From: DASUGM01 sp036274055
GTDB lineage: Bacteria > Acidobacteriota > Vicinamibacteria > Vicinamibacterales > SCN-69-37
NCBI GenBank assembly: GCA_036274055.1
Contig: DASUGM010000080.1
Location: 1-21,657 of the forward strand
Direction of reading: 5' to 3'
DNA: 21,657 nt
Part shown: positions 1-7,311 of the stretch, piece by piece
Layout of the letters: each line of letters begins with the position of its first letter
How positions within the stretch are numbered: the first letter of the stretch is position 1
Translations under genes and position numbers: made by a program
The notes under the pieces: generated by a model
The model's database searches: none
What the model was told of the DNA's origin: nothing
Seen by the model: only the letters and a program-made list of their open reading frames with translations

Positions 1-423
1 CTCGGCGAACAGGTCGCCGTGCTGTTCATCCTCGGCATCCCGATCGCCTCGGTGGCCTGGACGGTCACCCACGAGGAGATCTTCCGCGAGCCGCGTGAAT
101 GGTGCGCCCGGAAGAGCAAGACCTGCCGGTCGATGTTCGAACGGAAGTTCTTCTACCTGTTCACCTGCGAGTACTGCTTCAGCCACTGGGTGGCGCTGAT
201 CGCGTTGATCGGCACGCGTTATCACCTGATCTATCCCGACTGGCGCGGCTACGTGCTCGCGCTGTTTGCGCTGGTCTACGTCGCCAACTTCTACATGAGC
301 GCGTTCGGACGGCTGCGGCTCGAGATCCGTGAGGAGCGGCTCGAGATCGAGCAGCTCGAAGACCGCAAGGCCGCGCGCACCACCCACGTGAACGCGCCGA
401 AGCAGCCACGGCATCTCGGGTGA
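1..423 (+). CDS. Small membrane protein with CxxC-x3-W motif, 5' end outside window
   Basis: The frame is open to the left edge of the window, so the true start may lie outside; the first start codon inside is GTG at 19. Two or three hydrophobic segments are visible: one at the N-terminus (LFILGIPIASVAW) and a pair in the middle, with the second around YVLALFALVYVANFYM. Between them is FTCEYCFSHWVAL, a Cys-x2-Cys-x3-Trp signature at a membrane edge. It resembles the CxxC motif of small DUF1360/YjcA-like membrane proteins, but I cannot assign the family firmly. The C-terminus is charged and probably forms a short coiled coil (LEIREERLEIEQLEDR). No function can be assigned. The stop lies 25 bp before the GH29 gene, so the two may be co-transcribed. 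Confidence 0.65.
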   Translation, partial: LGEQVAVLFILGIPIASVAWTVTHEEIFREPREWCARKSKTCRSMFERKFFYLFTCEYCFSHWVALIALIGTRYHLIYPDWRGYVLALFALVYVANFYMSAFGRLRLEIREERLEIEQLEDRKAARTTHVNAPKQPRHLG

Positions 424-448
424 CAGTCCGCCAGATCCACGGACCGCA

Positions 449-1792
449 ATGAATCGTCGCGACTTCCTGCTGACGCCGGCGCTCGCCATCGCGCAGGGCT
501 TGATGCCGCGGCCGCGGCCCCTGCCGTCGCGCGCCCAACTCGAGTGGCAGCGCGACGAGCTCGCGATGTTCCTGCATTTCGGCGTCAACACCTTCACCGA
601 TCGCGAGTGGGGCGACGGCAGGGAATCGCCGGCGATCTTCAATCCGCCGGCGCTCGACGCGCGAGAGTGGGCGCGGACCGCGCGGGCAGCCGGCTTTCGC
701 GCCGTGATCCTGACCGCGAAACATCACGACGGCTTCTGTCTCTGGCCGACGAAGACGACGGCGCACAGCGTGGCGGCAAGTCCGTGGCGCGGCGGTCACG
801 GCGATCTCGTGCGGGAGTTCGTCGACGCGTGCCGGGCCGAGCGTCTGCGGCCTGGCCTGTACCTCTCACCCTGGGATCGCAACAACCCGCACTACGGCGA
901 CTCGCCCCGATACAACGACCTCTACGCGGATCAGCTCACCGAACTGCTGACGCGATACGGGCCGCTCGCCGAGGTCTGGTTCGACGGCGCCAACGGCGAA
1001 GGTCCGAACGGCAAGAAGCAGCAGTACGACTGGCCGCGCGTCTGGGCGCACGTGCGCCGACTGCAGCCGAGTGCGGTGATGTTTTCCGACGCCGGACCCG
1101 ATGTGCGCTGGAATGGCAACGAGAACGGCACCGCCGGCGATCCGAACTGGTCGACCGTCGATCCGGCGCGAGTGCCGTTTCCCGGCGTCAGCGGTCCGGG
1201 CGTGATCGACGCGCTGCAACACGGCGACCCGGCGGGCACGGTGTGGCGGCCGGCCGAGGCTGACGTCTCGATCCGGCCGGGCTGGTTCCACCATCCGGCG
1301 GAGGACACGCGCGTCAAGTCCGCGCAGACGCTGATGAACCTGTACCTGCGATCGGTCGGCCGCAACGCCAAGCTGCTGCTGAACGTGCCGCCGACGCGCG
1401 ACGGCGTCCTCCACCACACCGACGTCTCGTGCCTGATGCAGTTCGCCGAACGCCGCCGCGCCGCGTTCGCCGTCGACGTCGCTCGCGGACGCAAGGTCGC
1501 CTGGCGCTGGACGGGACCCAACGCGACGACCGGCGAGATCGATCTCGGCCGCGACGCGACCATCGGCCACGTCCGCCTCGAGGAAGACATCACCAAAGGC
1601 CAGGCCGTCTCGCGGTACATCGTCTCAGCGCTCGGCGCCCTGGATTCGTGGCGGGAAATCGCCCGCGGCACGACGATCGGTCACGCGCGCATCGACGCGG
1701 TGACGCCGATGCGGACGCGCCGGTTGCGGATTCTCATCGAGTCCGTCGGCGCGCCCGTACGCGTGGCGCTTCGCGTTTATGAGAATGGGTGA
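449..1792 (+). CDS. Exported alpha-L-fucosidase, GH29 family
   Basis: The product (447 aa) is predicted to hydrolyse alpha-L-fucosyl linkages outside the cytoplasm. The N-terminus MNRRDFLLTPALAIAQG resembles a Tat-type signal (RRDF). The GH29 barrel is recognisable from FLHFGVNTFT (41-50), TAKHHDGFCLWP (89-100), GLYLSPWDRN (136-145) and EVWFDGANGEG (175-185), in which Asp179 fits the family nucleophile. NAKLLLNVPPTRDG near 306-320 corresponds to the conserved LLLN-GP-DG segment closing the catalytic domain. The last 100 or so residues form a beta-rich C-terminal domain. It faces a GH35 beta-galactosidase across the convergent junction, which suggests a shared role in degrading fucosylated galactosides. 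The stop codon and last codons lie in a tandem octamer repeat, so the extreme C-terminus (ENG) is repeat-derived. Substrate linkage is not inferable. Confidence 0.9.
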   Translation: MNRRDFLLTPALAIAQGLMPRPRPLPSRAQLEWQRDELAMFLHFGVNTFTDREWGDGRESPAIFNPPALDAREWARTARAAGFRAVILTAKHHDGFCLWPTKTTAHSVAASPWRGGHGDLVREFVDACRAERLRPGLYLSPWDRNNPHYGDSPRYNDLYADQLTELLTRYGPLAEVWFDGANGEGPNGKKQQYDWPRVWAHVRRLQPSAVMFSDAGPDVRWNGNENGTAGDPNWSTVDPARVPFPGVSGPGVIDALQHGDPAGTVWRPAEADVSIRPGWFHHPAEDTRVKSAQTLMNLYLRSVGRNAKLLLNVPPTRDGVLHHTDVSCLMQFAERRRAAFAVDVARGRKVAWRWTGPNATTGEIDLGRDATIGHVRLEEDITKGQAVSRYIVSALGALDSWREIARGTTIGHARIDAVTPMRTRRLRILIESVGAPVRVALRVYENG

Positions 1793-1868
1793 ATGAGGGA
1801 ATGGGTGAATGAGGGAATGGGTGAATGGGTGAAATGCGTGAGTGGGTGAATGATGGGCGAATGAGGGT
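1783..1868. repeat. Tandem GAATGRGK octamer array at convergent junction
   Basis: Five clean octamers alternate or repeat GAATGGGT and GAATGAGG from 1783 to about 1830, then decay into imperfect copies (GAAATGCGT, GAGTGGGT, GAATGATGG, GAATGAGG) up to about 1868. The first copies form a 16-bp higher-order unit. The array covers the stop codon of the GH29 gene (1790-1792) and ends about 20 bp before the stop of the opposing GH35 gene. There are no unique spacers, so it is not a CRISPR array. Confidence 0.85.
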
Positions 1869-1888
1869 TCGCAGGTCGCCGCCGCGCA

Positions 1889-3718
1889 TTACTTGAGCTG
1901 GTAGACCGGCGCCGTGATGCCGGCCATCGTCGGCGCCGCCACCGGTGAGAGCGTGAAGACGACGATCTCGTTCCTGCCGGCGTGCAGCCACGGACCCGGC
2001 ATGTAGAGCGTCTGCTGGGGGCCGATGTCCCAGAAACGGCCGAGGTGGTGACCATTCACCCAGACCGTGCCTTTGCCCCAGCCGCGCGTATCGAGAAACG
2101 TATCGCCTGGCACGGCCACGGTAAAGGAGCCGGCATAGAACGCCGGTGCCTGCGTCGCTGAACGGTCCGGCGCTCTGGCGACACCGCGCCCGACGTCCGC
2201 GGCCGACAGCGGCAGCGTAAACACTTCCCAGTTGGTCAGCTCACGCTCTCCGATCCACACCGCTTCGGTAATGCCCTTGCGTTCCTCGCGGAGCGCTCTG
2301 TTGAAGTTCACGCGACCGGAATTTTCCACCAGGATGTCGAGCCGCGCTCCGGCCGGCGCCGACACGTTGACGCGATCCTGCCCGAGGCGTCGATCGACGC
2401 TGCCGGCCAGCGCGCCGTTGACGTAGACCTGCGCGTAGTCGCGAAGGTGACGAATGACCAGTTCGCCCGACGACGGATAGCGGACGGTCGTGCGGTAGAG
2501 GATGTAGCCATAGGCCTGGCCGAACGTCTCCATGCTGCGCGGCCGCTCGACTTTGACGCCGCGGCCGAGCACGCTCCAGATCGACGCGCGCCGCGCCAGC
2601 GTGATTTCCGGCACCGCGATCGGCGCCTCCGTGGCCGGGACCGGCGGCGGCTCGACGCCGGTGTGCCGCGCGATCGCGTCGCGAAACGCGAAGTACTTCG
2701 GCGTCAGCCGGCCGGACTCGTTGAGCGCCGCGTCGTAGTCGTAGCTCGAGGTCTGCGGAAAGTAGCGGTTGTTGTCGATGTTTGCGCCGTTCATGAAGCC
2801 GAACGTGGTCCCGCCGTGAAACATGTAGAGGTTGAGCGAGTAGCCCCGCTCGAGCATCCACTCGAGTTCGCGGGTCTGCCGCGCCATGTTGGTGACCTGG
2901 TGATTGCGGCCCCACTGATCGAACCAGCCCGCCCAGTACTCGCCGGTCATCATCGGCCCGTCCGGACGAAACGCCCCCAGCGTCCTGAACGCGCCCTCGG
3001 CGCCGCCGGTGCCAAAGTTCACGACCGCTGGCAGATCGGGCAGCGTGCCGGCCGGCAGTTGCGGCGGACCGTCGGCGGTGTAGAGCAATCCGCCGTCGAG
3101 ACCGGCGCGCTTCAGGGCGTCGCGCTGCCAGGTCATGTAGACCTTGTCCTGATCGAACGACCCGTACTCGTTCTCGACCTGGATGGCGATGATAGGCCCG
3201 CCGCGCGACGACATCAACGGTGCCAGCTCGCGGCCGAGGCGCATCAGCCAGCGTTCCGCGGGCGCGGTGAAGTTCGTGGCCGTGCCGCGTAACACCATTT
3301 TCGGATCGGCGAGCAGCCAGGCCGGATAGCCGCCGAGCTCCCATTCTGCGCAGACGTACGGACCGGGCCGAACGATGACGTGGAGGCCGACATCGGCGGC
3401 GGTGCGGATGAAGGCGGCGAGGTCACGCGGCCCGGAAAAGTCGTACGTGCCGGCAACGGCTTCGTGAAAATTCCAGAACACGTAGGTCGAGATCGTGTTG
3501 AGCCCCATCGCCCGGGCTTTCAGCAGGCGATCGCGCCAATACTCGGGTGGCACGCGGGCGTAATGCATTTCGCCGGAGAGGATCTGAATCGGCGCGCCGT
3601 CGAGCAGGAACTGCGACTTCCCGACGGTGAGACGGGTCTGTTGAGCGGCGCCGAGGACGAGTGTCAGCGAGATGAGTGACGCGCACACGCCGCAAAAGCT
3701 TTTAACCTTGGAGGACAT
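1889..3718 (-). CDS. Exported beta-galactosidase, GH35 family
   Basis: From the ATG at 3718 the product is 609 aa and begins with a signal peptide (MSSKVKSF, then CGVCASLISLTLVLGAAQ). The GH35 TIM barrel follows: SGEMHYARVPPEYW, TYVFWNFHE, VIVRPGPYVCAEWELGG, AIQVENEYGSF and MMTGEYWAGWFDQWG. By family knowledge, Glu184 in NEYG is the acid/base and Glu260 in TGEYW the nucleophile. C-terminal beta-sandwich regions follow, including VWVNGHHLGRFWDIGPQ typical of the galactose-binding jelly-roll domain. The frame stays open upstream, with another ATG at 3763 preceded by GGAG and one at 3808. I prefer 3718 because the signal peptide begins there and a GAAGG lies about 9 nt upstream. Start choice is uncertain because a strong inverted repeat covers both ATGs. 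Predicted to remove terminal beta-galactose from glycans. Confidence 0.92.
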   Translation of the reverse strand: MSSKVKSFCGVCASLISLTLVLGAAQQTRLTVGKSQFLLDGAPIQILSGEMHYARVPPEYWRDRLLKARAMGLNTISTYVFWNFHEAVAGTYDFSGPRDLAAFIRTAADVGLHVIVRPGPYVCAEWELGGYPAWLLADPKMVLRGTATNFTAPAERWLMRLGRELAPLMSSRGGPIIAIQVENEYGSFDQDKVYMTWQRDALKRAGLDGGLLYTADGPPQLPAGTLPDLPAVVNFGTGGAEGAFRTLGAFRPDGPMMTGEYWAGWFDQWGRNHQVTNMARQTRELEWMLERGYSLNLYMFHGGTTFGFMNGANIDNNRYFPQTSSYDYDAALNESGRLTPKYFAFRDAIARHTGVEPPPVPATEAPIAVPEITLARRASIWSVLGRGVKVERPRSMETFGQAYGYILYRTTVRYPSSGELVIRHLRDYAQVYVNGALAGSVDRRLGQDRVNVSAPAGARLDILVENSGRVNFNRALREERKGITEAVWIGERELTNWEVFTLPLSAADVGRGVARAPDRSATQAPAFYAGSFTVAVPGDTFLDTRGWGKGTVWVNGHHLGRFWDIGPQQTLYMPGPWLHAGRNEIVVFTLSPVAAPTMAGITAPVYQLK

Positions 3719-3778
3719 GGAGAAGACCTTCGGGTTTCTTTTCAAACAAGCGCCCTTCTCCATGATCTCCAAGGTTAA
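3702..3778. repeat. Long inverted repeat spanning the GH35 translation start
   Basis: Arms 3702-3725 and 3755-3778 pair at 22 of 24 positions, with mismatches only at 3714/3766 and 3715/3765, around a 29-nt loop. The left arm starts TTAACCTTGGAGG and the right arm ends ATCTCCAAGGTTAA. The preferred GH35 start codon (3716-3718) lies in one arm, and the upstream alternative ATG (3761-3763) lies in the other, directly opposite. In the GH35 mRNA these would form one hairpin. Confidence 0.9.
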
Positions 3779-3845
3779 GGGCTCTTGTGACAAGCGCTTC
3801 TGATTCATGTCGCTTCCGCGCTGAGCTTACCGTATCCTCGCTCGC

Positions 3846-4514
3846 GTGTCGGTTGCCTTCGGTATTGGCGTAATCGCCCTGATTGTCGGCGCCGGCATGG
3901 CCTGGATTCTCGTCGCCCACGGCGGCACCTCCACGGTCGCCGCGATCGGCGGCATCGGCCTGGCGATGGCGGTCGAGTGGAGCCTGGCGGCGTCGGGGGT
4001 TCTGGCGCGCTGGTCGCTGCGGCCGCCGCCATTCATGATGATGATGGCGGCCGTGTTCGCCGCGACGATGGCCATCGCGCTTCGCGGGCCCGGGTCGCGT
4101 GTCGCCGCCGGCGCCTCCTTCGCGCTGCTGATCGGCACTCAGGCCTTCCGGCTGCCACTCGAGCTCGTCATGCACCAGGCGGCGCGCGACGGCGTGATGC
4201 CGGTCCAGATGACTTATACGGGCTGGAACTTCGACATCGTCACCGGTGCGCTTGCCATTCCGGTCGCGCTTCTTGCCGCCGCCGGCCGCGCGCCGCGCTG
4301 GCTGATCACGTTCTGGAACGTCGGCGGGTTGCTCCTCCTCCTCAACATCGTCACGATCGCGATCGTCTCGACGCCGCCAATCGCCGCATTCGGTGCCGAT
4401 CATCTCAACACCTGGATCGCGGATGCGCCCTACGTCTGGCTGCCGGGCGTGCTGGTGCCGGCGGCGTTGTTTGGACACGTCCTCGTGTTGAGGAAGCTCG
4501 TCCATAGGCGATAG
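3846..4514 (+). CDS. Hypothetical multi-pass membrane protein
   Basis: The 222-aa product appears to be almost entirely membrane-embedded, with about seven hydrophobic helices. Approximate positions are 3-24, 29-50, 63-80, 87-108, 128-146, 153-176 and 193-214. Between helices four and five is a conserved-looking polar stretch, RLPLELVMHQAARDGVMP then MTYTGWNFDIVTG. It suggests a real family in which Arg/Glu and the NFD motif line a site, but I do not recognise a named family. The start is GTG at 3846; no strong Shine-Dalgarno sequence is visible. It is transcribed away from the GH35 gene, and the 127-bp gap holds the inverted repeat. No function assigned. Confidence 0.75.
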   Translation: MSVAFGIGVIALIVGAGMAWILVAHGGTSTVAAIGGIGLAMAVEWSLAASGVLARWSLRPPPFMMMMAAVFAATMAIALRGPGSRVAAGASFALLIGTQAFRLPLELVMHQAARDGVMPVQMTYTGWNFDIVTGALAIPVALLAAAGRAPRWLITFWNVGGLLLLLNIVTIAIVSTPPIAAFGADHLNTWIADAPYVWLPGVLVPAALFGHVLVLRKLVHRR

Positions 4515-4515
4515 C

Positions 4516-4635
4516 CGATCGGGCGATCCGGCGATGGCAGAGCATCGTGCGATCGCGCCGTCGCCCGAAGGATGCAATCAGTCACACCGACCTGAGCGCG
4601 GGACGTGTGGTCGTATCTGGCCGTTCGCCCGATCG
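4516..4635. other. Intergenic GATC-rich region with an 11-bp inverted repeat
   Basis: The roughly 150-bp gap between the membrane protein and the decarboxylase contains many short GCGATC/CCGATC motifs. CGATCGGGCGA at 4516-4526 is repeated in inverted form (TCGCCCGATCG) at 4625-4635, about 100 bp away. I see no convincing promoter hexamers. This may be degenerate intergenic repeat sequence. Confidence 0.4.
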
Positions 4636-4667
4636 CGAGATCGCCGATGGGAGGCAGGTTCATTACA

Positions 4668-6167
4668 ATGCCCTCCGTGCCCACGCATCCACCCCGCTCT
4701 GCCCCCATCGCGATGGACGCGGCGACGTTCCGCGCGCTCGGCCATGAACTTGTCGACCACCTGGCGACGCTGATCGCGAGCGTGCCGTCGGGACCGGTCG
4801 CGCGCGACGAATCGGCGACGCCGATTCGCGCCGCGCTCGATCTGACGCGCGCGCTCCCCGAAGCGGGGACGGACCCCGCGGCGCTGCTGCGAAAGACCGC
4901 CACCGAGCTGTTCGCGCATTCGCTGTTCAACCAGCATCCGCGCTTCTTCGGCTACATCACCGCCCCGCCGGCGCCGATCGGCGTGCTCGGCGATCTGCTC
5001 GCCGCGGCGCTCAACCCCAACGTCAGCAGCTGGCGGCTGGCGCCGGCGGCCACCGAAATCGAACTGCAGACGGTGCGCTGGATCGCGGAGTTGATCGGCT
5101 TCCCGACCTCGGCCGGCGGCCTGCTGGTGAGCGGCGGCAACATGGCGAACTTCGTGTGCTTCTTCGCCGCGCGCGCCGCGAAGGCGCCGTGGAAGATTCG
5201 GGAAACCGGCATGACCGGCGGCAACGGCAAACGCCTGATCGTCTACGGCTCAACCGAGATGCACACCTGGATCCAGAAGGCCGCCGACCTTTCCGGTCTC
5301 GGTACTGCGTCGATCCGATGGATTGAGACCGATGCCGAGCTGCGAATGGACGTCGGGGCGCTGGCGCGGCAGGTGGACGCCGACCGCGCCGCCGGCTACG
5401 TTCCCTTCCTCGTCGTCGGCACCGCCGGATCGGTGAGCACCGGCGCGATTGACGCACTCGACGAGATCGGGACGTTCTGCAAGACCCAGAATCTCTGGTT
5501 TCACGTCGACGGCGCCTACGGGGCCTTCGCGGCGGCGACGGCCGAGGCTCCGGCCGAGTTGCGCGCGCTGGCCGGCGCGGATTCCGTCGCGGTCGATCCT
5601 CACAAATGGCTGTACGCGCCGCTCGAAGCGGGATGCGCGCTGGTCCGCGACGCCGACGCGCTCCGCGACGCGTTCGCCTATCATCCGCCCTACTACCACT
5701 TCGGCGAGCAGGTCGAAAACTTCGTCGACTTCGGGTTCCAGAACTCGCGCGGCTTTCGCGCCCTGAAAGTGTGGCTGGCGCTGTCACACGTCGGTGCTGC
5801 CGGCTATCGGCAGATGATCGCCGACGACATCGCCCTGGCACGGCGGCTCGCCGATGCCGTCCGCCGCACCGGGGAACTCGAGTTGTTCACGCAATCGCTC
5901 AGCATCACGACGTTCCGCTTCGTGCCCGCCGACCTCCGCGCCGCCGCCGAGGAACCCGCCAACGTCAAGTACCTGAACGATCTGAACGCGAAGGTACTCG
6001 ATCATCTGCAGCGCCGCGGCGAGGCCTTCGTCTCCAACGCCGTCGTCGACGGCCGTTACGTGCTTCGTGCCTGCATCGTCAATTTCCATACCGATGCCGG
6101 CGACATCGACGCGCTGCCGGACATCGTGGTGCGCGCCGGCCGTGAACTGCACGGCGCAAGAAACTGA
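4668..6167 (+). CDS. Pyridoxal-phosphate-dependent group II amino acid decarboxylase
   Basis: The 499-aa product belongs to the aromatic-L-amino-acid/glutamate decarboxylase family (PLP fold type I), a cytoplasmic enzyme that decarboxylates an amino acid to an amine. Diagnostic segments are HPRFFGYITAPPAPIGVLGD, the substrate-loop equivalent LNPNVSSWRLAPAATEIE, LVSGGNMANFVCFFAAR, HVDGAYGAF with Asp281 as the ring-nitrogen ligand, and VDPHKWLYAPLEAG with Lys313 as the Schiff-base lysine. ATG at 4668 is chosen: GGAGG lies upstream, although about 13 nt away, and the frame before it is low-quality. ATG at 4713 is the alternative. Amino acid specificity (tyrosine, tryptophan, phenylalanine, DOPA) cannot be read from the sequence. 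The following SnoaL-like gene starts 38 bp downstream and may be in the same transcript. Confidence 0.88.
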   Translation: MPSVPTHPPRSAPIAMDAATFRALGHELVDHLATLIASVPSGPVARDESATPIRAALDLTRALPEAGTDPAALLRKTATELFAHSLFNQHPRFFGYITAPPAPIGVLGDLLAAALNPNVSSWRLAPAATEIELQTVRWIAELIGFPTSAGGLLVSGGNMANFVCFFAARAAKAPWKIRETGMTGGNGKRLIVYGSTEMHTWIQKAADLSGLGTASIRWIETDAELRMDVGALARQVDADRAAGYVPFLVVGTAGSVSTGAIDALDEIGTFCKTQNLWFHVDGAYGAFAAATAEAPAELRALAGADSVAVDPHKWLYAPLEAGCALVRDADALRDAFAYHPPYYHFGEQVENFVDFGFQNSRGFRALKVWLALSHVGAAGYRQMIADDIALARRLADAVRRTGELELFTQSLSITTFRFVPADLRAAAEEPANVKYLNDLNAKVLDHLQRRGEAFVSNAVVDGRYVLRACIVNFHTDAGDIDALPDIVVRAGRELHGARN

Positions 6168-6205
6168 TAGCGGGCTCGCCGGCGGAATCGCCAGGATCTC
6201 CGGCC

Positions 6206-6667
6206 ATGACCGGATCAGCTGCAACCCGGGCCATCGCGTTCGTCGCCGCGATCGGAGCCGGCGCCGCCGGCGAAGGCGCACAAACATCCTCAGCCGATCG
6301 CGTCGCAGCCGCGGCCGTCGGCAGCCAGATCATCGCCGCCGACAACGCTCGAAATTTGGCGCTCGTCCTCGCCTGCTACGACGACGACGCGACGCTGTGG
6401 CCGCCGGACGCCGCGCCGGTCACGGGTCACGCGGCGATCCGGCCGCGCTACGAGGAACTCTTCCGCGCATCGAATCCTCAGTTGGCCAACCGGACCACGC
6501 GCGTGATCGTGTCCGGCGATCTCGCGACGATTGAGGGGGAAATTACCGGCCGTTTCGTGTCGCGTCTCGGCGGCGGCGACCGGCAGGTGCACGACAGATA
6601 TCTGATGCTGCTCGCGAAACGCGCAGGAGGCTGGCGGATAACGCATCTCGTGTGGCGCCGTGTCTAG
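6206..6667 (+). CDS. Exported SnoaL/DUF4440-like (NTF2 fold) protein
   Basis: The 153-aa product has a weak N-terminal export signal (AATRAIAFVAAIGAGAAGEG) followed by a cone-shaped NTF2/SnoaL-type domain. The recognisable pattern is the first helix (AAAAVGSQIIAADNARNLALVLACY), YDDDATLWPPDAAPVTGHAAIRP with the conserved turn and strand, VSGDLATIEGEITGRF, and a C-terminal strand pair ending in RAGGWRITHLVW. Family members bind small hydrophobic ligands or act as isomerases or cyclases; here no catalytic residue can be assigned. It follows the decarboxylase by 38 bp. A long palindrome begins immediately after its stop codon. Confidence 0.75.
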   Translation: MTGSAATRAIAFVAAIGAGAAGEGAQTSSADRVAAAAVGSQIIAADNARNLALVLACYDDDATLWPPDAAPVTGHAAIRPRYEELFRASNPQLANRTTRVIVSGDLATIEGEITGRFVSRLGGGDRQVHDRYLMLLAKRAGGWRITHLVWRRV

Positions 6668-6668
6668 G

Positions 6669-6779
6669 AGCACACATGAAGGATCTGGGAAGGAATGAAG
6701 GACGGAAGGAGCTCCAGGCTTTTGAAAACCCGGGATCTCCTTCATGCTCCTTCACTCCTTCAAATCCTTCATGTGTGCT
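6669..6779. repeat. 111-bp near-palindromic intergenic element
   Basis: The outer 16 bp are perfectly inverted: AGCACACATGAAGGAT at 6669-6684 and ATCCTTCATGTGTGCT at 6764-6779. The inner arms match imperfectly over about 30 more bases of GAAGGA/TCCTTC-rich sequence, allowing short gaps, and close around a loop near CTTTTGAAAAC (about 6719-6729). The element begins one base after the stop codon of the SnoaL-like gene and ends 16 bp before the ATG of the DUF1569 gene, so it fills the whole gap. Confidence 0.9.
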
Positions 6780-6795
6780 TGTAGACTTTGACGCT

Positions 6796-7239
6796 ATGCC
6801 CGTCCTCCTCCATGACGCCGCCACGCGTACATCGATCGACGCGCGCCTCGGCCAGCTCGAGCCGACGTCGCGTCCGATCTGGGGAAAGATGTCGGTCGAT
6901 CAGATGTTGTGGCACGTCAACCAGGCGATGGCCGCGGATCTCGGCTATATCACCCCGCCGATCGACCGGGCGCCGCTGCCGCGCCCGGTGATGCGGTTCC
7001 TGGTGCTGAACATGCCCTGGCCGAAGGGCGCGCCGACCAACAAAGCGTTCGAGGCAACGGCGGAGCATGACTTCACCGAACAGCTCACGCGTTGTCGCAA
7101 CCTGATCGGCGAAATTACCGCCCGGTCACTCGATCATCCGCCGAATCAGCACCCGATGTTCGGCACCATGAGCGGTCGCGCGCAGAGCCGACTGCACGCG
7201 AAACACCTCGACCATCATCTCAGGCAGTTTGGCGTTTAG
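6796..7239 (+). CDS. DUF1569 / DinB-superfamily protein
   Basis: The product is 147 aa from ATG 6796. It has the DUF1569 layout: GKMSVDQMLWHVNQAM near the N-terminus with one metal-ligand-type His, and the C-terminal signature beginning HPMFGTMSG, with LHAKHLDHHLRQFG supplying further histidines. DinB-fold proteins are four-helix bundles that usually bind a divalent metal; some are thiol transferases, but this subfamily has no defined substrate. The reading frame stays open upstream to 6652 through the palindromic element; that extension is rejected as repeat-derived. It converges with the bactofilin gene. Confidence 0.82.
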   Translation: MPVLLHDAATRTSIDARLGQLEPTSRPIWGKMSVDQMLWHVNQAMAADLGYITPPIDRAPLPRPVMRFLVLNMPWPKGAPTNKAFEATAEHDFTEQLTRCRNLIGEITARSLDHPPNQHPMFGTMSGRAQSRLHAKHLDHHLRQFGV

Positions 7240-7273
7240 AAGACGTCGTCTTGCGTCTTTGGTCTTGGGTCTT

Positions 7274-7310
7274 GGGCACTGAGCACTGGGCACTGGGCAC
7301 TGGGCACTGG
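7274..7310. repeat. Tandem GCACTGG heptamer array at convergent junction
   Basis: Five consecutive copies of a heptamer, GCACTGR/GCACTGG, run from about 7276 to 7310. They are preceded by two copies of TCTTGGG-like units (GGTCTTGGGTCTTGGG, about 7261-7276). The array fills the gap between the stop of the DUF1569 gene (7239) and the stop of the bactofilin gene (7312-7314). It is a simple tandem repeat without spacers. Confidence 0.85.
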
Positions 7311-7311
7311 G

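Noticed and set aside
1783..1868. CRISPR array
   Set aside because: Repeats are contiguous 8-bp units without unique spacers, and no cas genes are present; the same applies to 7274-7310.
3702..4577. Minus-strand open frame covering the membrane protein gene
   Set aside because: It is rich in Arg, Asp and His with no motif, whereas the plus-strand frame has about seven clean membrane helices.
6652..6795. In-frame N-terminal extension of the DUF1569 protein
   Set aside because: It would be encoded by the palindromic element and has no similarity to the family; ATG 6796 gives the normal length.
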